DNA of 9,027 nt from Actinomycetes bacterium. GTDB lineage: Bacteria; Actinomycetota; Actinomycetes; S36-B12; UBA10799. The DNA lies in contig JAKOZM010000404.1 of NCBI GenBank assembly GCA_029779995.1, positions 1 through 9,027 on the forward strand, given 5' to 3'. The notes beneath the pieces were generated by a model. That model made no database searches. It was given only the letters and a program-made list of their open reading frames with translations, and was not told where the DNA came from. Of the stretch, positions 1-5,900 are shown one piece after another (the stretch's first letter is position 1; every line of letters starts with the position of its first letter). The position numbers and the translations under genes were made by a program.

Positions 1-3
1 CAT
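1..3 (-). CDS. Start codon of the next tail gene (rest outside window)
   Basis: Only the ATG is in the window. It overlaps the preceding stop as TAATG and has a strong ribosome binding site, which continues the pattern of coupled genes. By position it should be another minor tail gene; nothing of its product can be seen. Confidence 0.55.
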
Positions 4-368
4 TACGCACCTCCGTGTTGTTTCTTCAGATCCGCGAGCGACACGGCCGCCCCGGCGTTCTCCGGCAGTGCGCCATCCCACGGGGCCACCGGATCCGGCC
101 GCGCCTCGCGCTCCTGATCGAGGCCCTGACGCTGCCACTGCGGTAGCACCTTCACGCCCACATCCTCGGCGACCCAATCCGTACCGACCCGAACGCCGGT
201 CGACAGCTGCCGTTCGGCCATCCGCTCCAGCACCGGACCCGGCACCACCAGCGGGATCTCGCCCGCCTCGATGTCCGGGGTGTTGAGCAGGGCGTCAGCG
301 AGGGCGCCCATGATCTTTTCCCGCTGCCAATCCTTCTCAGCAGCAAGCCATTCCGTCTGGTCGTCCAT
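3..368 (-). CDS. Small protein of the minor tail region, function unknown
   Basis: I do not recognise this 121-residue protein. It starts MDDQTEWLAAEKDWQREKIM, is acidic and helix-prone for its first 35 residues, and continues with a Pro-containing segment (GEIPLVVPGPVLERMAERQL). It ends in a Gly/Ala-rich and basic tail (SLADLKKQHGGA). It has no signal peptide, membrane segment or catalytic motif. Many actinobacteriophages carry a small gene of unknown function between the Gp37-like gene and later minor tail genes, so a structural or assembly role is likely but only by position. Start choice: the ATG at 368 has a clear ribosome binding site; the in-frame ATG at 380 would add four residues (MGEA) and overlap the upstream stop. 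The frame is open further upstream, to 530, but that part lies inside the preceding gene. The stop TAA at 5-3 shares one base with the next start. Confidence 0.8.
   Translation of the reverse strand: MDDQTEWLAAEKDWQREKIMGALADALLNTPDIEAGEIPLVVPGPVLERMAERQLSTGVRVGTDWVAEDVGVKVLPQWQRQGLDQEREARPDPVAPWDGALPENAGAAVSLADLKKQHGGA
4..15 (-). promoter_or_regulatory. Strong ribosome binding site for the gene leaving the window
   Basis: The minus strand reads CGGAGGTG, then CGTA, then ATG at 3-1. GGAGGT is close to the ideal Shine-Dalgarno sequence and sits 5 bases before the start. It lies inside the last codons of the small gene. Confidence 0.7.
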
Positions 369-370
369 TG

Positions 371-378
371 CCTCTCCC
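371..378 (-). promoter_or_regulatory. Ribosome binding site for the small gene starting at 368
   Basis: The minus strand reads GGGAGAGG, then CA, then ATG at 368-366. This purine block overlaps an earlier in-frame ATG at 380-378 that touches the previous stop as TGATG but has only a weak GGGC upstream. The better ribosome binding site favours 368 as the start. Confidence 0.6.
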
Positions 379-379
379 A

Positions 380-2068
380 TCAGCCCATTAGACCGATCTG
401 CTGCAGCCCGGACATGGCCTTGCCGATCAGCTTCAGCATCCGGTCCAGCGGATCCTGCTTCGTGCGCGGTGCCCCGAATGTCGCCTCGATCGACCCCGAC
501 ATCTCCAGCGGGATCGACAGCGAACGGCACCGGTTGACGTAGATGCGTTGCGGGTCATAGCGACTCGTCGCACCGACCCGATCCCCGAGCCACCAATGCC
601 CGCGCCCCTGATCGCCGATCAGCCACGGCCCCGCATCCCTGACGGACACGTTGAACGCGGTGTCCGGATCGGTCTCGCGTCGCCGGGTACGCAACGCGAT
701 CAGCGCTGCCGGGGTGTACGCCTGCACCGCACCCGTGCCCGTCGTCTCCAGCCGGTGACCCCAGCCCTGGCGCGCCACACGATCGAGCAGCGGCAAGCTC
801 ATGTAGCTGAGCAGGGTGTCCTTGTAGATCGGTTCGAGGAACGTGTTGATCGAGCTGCCAAGCGATCCCACGCCATAGCCCGCGATGACCAGGTTGTCAC
901 CCACCACATCACCGAGGTAGTTCACGGCCGCCTTGATGATTTCGTTCACGCCGGGCATCGACGCGCCGCCGACAGTGATCCGACACGGTCCGCCCTGGAT
1001 GATGCGGAAGTCGTACGTCTCGATGCCCGTGATGTCGCCGTCGCGGTAGATCACGTACGGCATCGACGGGTACGTTCCCAGCCAGTTCGCGACCTGGTAC
1101 CCGGACGGGTCGGGCGTGCCGGTGAACAGGTTGTAGGCGTCCTCCGACGAGTTCCCGGCAGTCGTGGCGAACATCCTGGTCAGCCCCGAAAGGAGGTTGC
1201 CGCCAATGGATGTGCCGGTGCGGTACCCCGACTTGTCGACCACATCCACGATCAGGGTGCCGTTGCGGAAGTTCGTTCCCGCGCCGGGCCACGGCTCCGG
1301 GTCGCCGGTCAGGTACCGCCGGCGTTCCAGGAACAGCTCGGCGTCCTCCATGACCGGCTCGGCGACGTCGGTCCACGAGTCCATCGCCGCGGTGATGATG
1401 GTGGTAGGCGAGATGTCGGCGGCCACATGCATCGGCTTCACGACGATTTGCGACTGCGCCCAGAACCCGGACGTGCCGGCCGGGCCGGACGGGCTGAGCG
1501 GATCGGAGCCGAGGTTGAAGTTGGTGAGCTGCAACCTCATAAGGTTCAGCATCAGCGCGAGCTTCAGACCGTACATCGAGCGGCACCACAGGAAGAAGAT
1601 TCGGGGGAACTGGATCAGCCACAACGGCAGGAAAGGGTTCGGCGCGACATGCACGTTACGCAGCTCGGCGAAGTCCTCAGCGAACGTGCACGACACGTAG
1701 TCGCCGCCCTTGTCGCGCTTGAGCGTCGCCTCGACCAAGAACCCCGAGACCCGGCCGCCGGACTTGTCTACGGTGACGTGGACCGACTCCTTGCGCTCGT
1801 ACTGCTTGAGGATCCAGTACGCCAGGAAGTACTTGCGCCGGTCGTCACGCGAGATCGGCAGGTCGAACGTGATTGAGCCGTCGGCGAAGTCGTTGATCTC
1901 GGCCTTGCCGCCCGGCCTGAGGTTGGTCGCGGTGCCCCGATAGATCCAGTCCCCATCCCACAGCCGCACCCGAGCAGGCTTGTGGGACTGCTCGATCCGG
2001 TAGTCACGCACCTCGCGAGACCACAGCTTGAAGTCCTCCAGCGTGCCGCCGGGGAATGTGGCGGGCAT
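380..2068 (-). CDS. Minor tail protein, Siphovirus Gp37-like (L5 gp28 type)
   Basis: I chose the ATG at 2068 (562 residues, beginning MPATFPGG) because it overlaps the previous stop as TGATG; an in-frame start at 2125 would overlap the distal tail gene by 58 bases. The protein fits the Gp37-like family first named in Rhodococcus phage ReqiPepy6, of similar length, which lies just after the distal tail protein in many actinobacteriophages and probably forms the tail-tip hub. Visible parts: an N-terminal beta-rich region with VRLWDGDWIYRGTA near residues 34-47; a hydrophobic aromatic helical stretch near 145-180 (NPFLPLWLIQFPRIFFLW); a GYRTGTSIGGNLLSGLTR segment near 281-298; and a C-terminal WLIGDQGRGHWWLGDRVG segment near 482-499, followed by YVNRCRSLSIPLE. 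I see no obvious hydrolase motif. It may bind the receptor or hold the tip fibres, but that is inference. Confidence 0.85.
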   Translation of the reverse strand: MPATFPGGTLEDFKLWSREVRDYRIEQSHKPARVRLWDGDWIYRGTATNLRPGGKAEINDFADGSITFDLPISRDDRRKYFLAYWILKQYERKESVHVTVDKSGGRVSGFLVEATLKRDKGGDYVSCTFAEDFAELRNVHVAPNPFLPLWLIQFPRIFFLWCRSMYGLKLALMLNLMRLQLTNFNLGSDPLSPSGPAGTSGFWAQSQIVVKPMHVAADISPTTIITAAMDSWTDVAEPVMEDAELFLERRRYLTGDPEPWPGAGTNFRNGTLIVDVVDKSGYRTGTSIGGNLLSGLTRMFATTAGNSSEDAYNLFTGTPDPSGYQVANWLGTYPSMPYVIYRDGDITGIETYDFRIIQGGPCRITVGGASMPGVNEIIKAAVNYLGDVVGDNLVIAGYGVGSLGSSINTFLEPIYKDTLLSYMSLPLLDRVARQGWGHRLETTGTGAVQAYTPAALIALRTRRRETDPDTAFNVSVRDAGPWLIGDQGRGHWWLGDRVGATSRYDPQRIYVNRCRSLSIPLEMSGSIEATFGAPRTKQDPLDRMLKLIGKAMSGLQQIGLMG

Positions 2069-2955
2069 CAGGCGAACCCCGCTTCCAAGCCGGATTCGGC
2101 CGACCAGAACCGGCGCATCGTGCACATCATCTGACGGCCCGCCGGACCCGTGCCGAACACGGTGACCTCAGTCGGCGGGGTGTACGGCGGCAGCCAGTAC
2201 AGCGGCTCGACGCCGTTGAACAGCCCGGCCGCATTCGACAGGTTCGCCGAGATGTAGGTGTCGTACTGCGGGTCAGCCATCACCGACAACCGTTGTGACA
2301 GCGCCGGAGTCGTGATCATCCGATCATGATCAGCACCTGTCACCCGGTCGTACTCGGATTCGAGGCCGAACGACCAGTCGGGGAACGCCCATGTGCCGGG
2401 GTCGATATCCCATTCGAGATAGCACCGCTGGTCGGTGGGATTCCACAGCTCGACCGTCCCGAACTCCGCCCCCGAGGTTTGCTTCGTCCACGTCTGCACA
2501 TCCTCCGGCGACTGGTAGTGCGGCTGCACCGCGATCGCAGTAACGATCGCGTGCGCGTGCCCGTCCATATTCCAGTCCTGCTCTTGCACGAACTGAATGG
2601 ACTTCGACGGGCGAATCTTCAACCACCGCAACCCAGAACGCTCCGAGGTGTACTTGAAGGTGACAGTGTGCCCCATACGGAACATGTGCCGCACCCGGTT
2701 CACGTTCGCCTCAATCCCTGCGCCCGCATCCCAGATATCGAGCGGCAGAATCACCTCACGGATCGGTATCTCATCGCCTACCGCATCGCCGCCGATTTGG
2801 AACGCACCCGACCTGGTGATGGTTGTGTACCCGGTCGAGAAAATCCCATCCGGTGACACATCCAGGATGATCCCGTCATCGAGCGCCTGCTCGGTGCCCG
2901 ACACCTCGATGTAGTCGTCATCGGACTCGAACGCAATGACCGCGTTGTCGCTCAT
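2068..2955 (-). CDS. Distal tail / minor tail protein (L5 gp27 type)
   Basis: This 295-residue protein is likely the distal tail protein, which joins the end of the tail tube to the tip complex in the virion. Evidence: it follows the tape measure gene directly and precedes a Gp37-like gene, the usual place for this protein. Its C-terminus has the pattern of this actinobacteriophage family: YWLPPYTPPTEVTVFGTGPA near residues 253-272, then RRFWSAESGLEAGF near 281-294. The N-terminal part has beta-rich features (GYTTITRSGAFQIGG near 42-56, REVILPLDIW near 66-75), as expected of the distal tail fold. The ATG at 2955 overlaps the tape measure stop as ATGA, with GGGAAG and GGCGG upstream. The stop TGA shares a base with the next ATG. 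No signal peptide or membrane segment is seen. The role is inferred from order and motifs. Confidence 0.85.
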   Translation of the reverse strand: MSDNAVIAFESDDDYIEVSGTEQALDDGIILDVSPDGIFSTGYTTITRSGAFQIGGDAVGDEIPIREVILPLDIWDAGAGIEANVNRVRHMFRMGHTVTFKYTSERSGLRWLKIRPSKSIQFVQEQDWNMDGHAHAIVTAIAVQPHYQSPEDVQTWTKQTSGAEFGTVELWNPTDQRCYLEWDIDPGTWAFPDWSFGLESEYDRVTGADHDRMITTPALSQRLSVMADPQYDTYISANLSNAAGLFNGVEPLYWLPPYTPPTEVTVFGTGPAGRQMMCTMRRFWSAESGLEAGFA

Positions 2956-5900
2956 CCGCCGTACTTCCCGAGCTTCACCAAGGCACGCTCCTTCTCCTGC
3001 CTCTGCGCCAGCGCGAAAGCATCAGGCACACGGGCAGTCTCGATGTGGTAGTTGATCGTGTCGCCAGAGCGCCCCGGACCCGGCACTAGTCGAGCGCCCC
3101 GGTTCATGGCTTCCAGCGCACCCGCATTCGCATCCGCCGCATCCGCATTCATCACGAACTCGCCATCGGACACAGCGATCAGGTTCGAGTCACTGCGCCG
3201 CGTGCCCCTGCCGCGAACCCACCCGCCATCGCGGTACCAGCCGTTGAGCTCCCAGAATGCCTTAGCCTTCTCCGGATCCCCGTACCTGTCCTTGATGTAC
3301 TGGCGACCCGCCTTACCCTGAACGAACGGGTCTGGATTCTCGTCCGGCAGGTACTGGTCCTTGGTGGAGCCGAGGAACTGGAACAGCCCAAACGCACGCG
3401 ACGAGGGGTTGCGGGCAACCGGATTCCACCCCGACTCCTTGCCAACGATCCAATCGGTAGCAGCCCACGGCGCGCCAACATTCCACCCGAGCGACTTGAA
3501 GGCGGCCTTGACCTTGTCCTTGACACTCGCATTGCCCGCGGGTGCGTCATCATCGTCGGCACGGTCAGGGACAGACGACTTCTCGCTCTTCGTCACTACG
3601 CCCGCGTTCGGGTCACCCGTAGGCGACTCGGTCTTGGGCTTACCTGTGGTGTCATCGGTGGAGTCATCCCCGGTGGTGGTGTTGGTCTTGTTCTCGAACT
3701 CGCCCGTACCAGTCTCGAACTCTTTCTGCCGCTTCTTCATCTTCCGGTACTCGTCCTGATCAGACTCGAACTGGTTGTATGCGGCGAGCAGTGGTGGTGA
3801 ATCGCCGATGGACAACACACCGAACAGTGACTGGATCTGACCCTCGACCGCGGCCTTGGCAGCGTCACCGAACAGTCCAGAGATGGTGTCAGCCCGGCTC
3901 TTCTGGTACTCCGCCTCGGGACTCAACGACGGTTCGTCGCCATCGCCGGTGGTGGTCTTGTTGCCCTCGTCCTTGTTGTTCTTCTCCCCGCGCTGGTCGG
4001 CGTCATGCTGGGCAAGCGCATTCTTGTACGCCGTCTCTATGGTCTGCTTCTTCGTGTCGTTCGAGCTGCCGTCATTGTTGTGCTTGTAGTCGTCGGCGAG
4101 GGTCTGCTTGCGCTGCTTGTAGTCGTCGTCGAGCTGCTTCTTTCGTGCCGTGTACGTGTCGGCGTCGATCTGCTTGTTCTTCTTCTGCAGCTTCAGCGCG
4201 TCGACCTGGGCGTCATGGTCGGACTTGAGCCGTTCCTTCTGGCTGTCGTAGGCGTCCTTCGATGCGGTCTTCGTGTTCTTCGTCGCCGTCGAAAGATCCG
4301 CCAGCGCCCGCGACTTCGTCTGTTCGATCCCGAGCTTGCCGGTCAGCGCCTTCTTCACATCAGAATCAGAGGCGGTGATTTCCAGCTCCTGATTGCCCTT
4401 ACCCTCGGCGACGGTCTTCTTCCACTCGTCCTCGGTGGTCTTGGGCAGGTTCAGCGACCGCACAGCGTCGGCAAACGTCTTGCCGTCGTCCATCAGATCC
4501 TTGACCTGGCCGAGCTGCTCCCAGTTCAGCACCGCCTCAGGTTTGCCGGTCTCGTTACGCACCAGCGACATCCCCTTTGGGATGTACCCGCCCTGGTCAC
4601 GGAACAGGCCACCGACCCACTTCACCGGTGCCGCCGCGCCCTTGTACAGCGTCTTGGCGACAGACTTCATCGCCTCCTTGCCGAGGTCGTACCACTTGCC
4701 GATGTCCTTGAGGCTGGTGATGACCTCCTTGGCCTTCGTGAGGATCTTCGAGAAGCCTTGCGTCATGAACTCTTTCGGCACCTGCGAGATCGCATCGGCA
4801 CCGCCGGGAAACTTGCCGAGGGCAGCCGACTTGATGCCGCCGAGTAGCTTCTCGACGACCTCCTGGACCTTCTTCATCAGCCACGAACGCTTGTCCTCTG
4901 TGGACATGCCGCCGAAGTCTTTGAGCTCCATGCCCTCGGGGACGCGGGACGGGTCGACGTTCTTGTTCTTCCAGTACGCGTGGACGTGGTCCATGTGGTT
5001 CTGGGTTGGGCTTCCCCGGTCGCCCATCGGTTCCGACCGCATGTTCGGCGGGTACCACATCTTCTGCTGCCAGATGGACCAGTTCAGCGGGTAGTTCTTG
5101 TTGTTGGCGTGGGCGAACGCATTCACGTTGTCGCCCATCTTCTTGTCGCTGCCGGGGATCATCACGTCGAGCGTGGTGCCGGTGTCATGCTCATGGAACG
5201 AGTCGACGCGGTACCCGCCAATGTCCTTGATCGCCGGCCACAGCGCATGGATCAGGCGCTTCATCAGCTGGCCCATCGGCAGCAGGCCACCCTCGCCGCC
5301 GGACGGTGCGAGCCTGTCGCCGGCAGATACCTCACCACCGGTGGCGAACGCCTTGCTGATCGCACCCTCTCCGAGATCGCCGAGTCCGCCAGTGGGGGAC
5401 CACGCGAACGGCTCACCGGACATGACGCGCTCACGCATCCCGTACATGGTGCGTTGGCCGCCCGCGCGGGAAACATCGTCTGTGTCCCATACGTGTTCTC
5501 CGGGCATCAGCATTGCCCGGACCGAGTCCTTGCCGCGCTTCGCGCCGTTGCCGAACGGGACCGCACCGCCGACCGCGAACCCGATCGACGACTCCGGCGG
5601 AGCCTTCGGGATCGGCAGGAAGTTGTCCAGCTTGTCCCAGACAGCGCGAATGCCCTTGTTCCAGATGGTGCCGACCACGAAACGGATCGGGACCGCGGCA
5701 GCCTCCTTGATCTTCCCCCACGCGGTGCCGATGCCCTTGGCGATCTTCGAGAAGAACGACCCGACGCCCTCGATGCCGGTCTTGAGCGCATTGAACGCCA
5801 CCTTGATGACGTGCTCCCACACCCACTTGATGCCGGTGCCGAGTGCATCCCATGCGGGCTTGATGACGTGCTCCCACACCCACTTGATGACCTTGCCGAT

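Noticed and set aside
548..1876. Open frame of 442 codons on the plus strand, opposite the Gp37-like gene
   Set aside because: The product is Arg/His/Val-rich as expected from antisense reading of GC-rich DNA. The minus-strand gene has clear family features and fits the gene chain.
2068..2125. Earlier start at 2125 for the Gp37-like protein
   Set aside because: It would overlap the distal tail gene by 58 bases, and the extra residues (MHDAPVLVGRIRL) are the out-of-frame reading of that gene's end. The TGATG start at 2068 is the usual arrangement.
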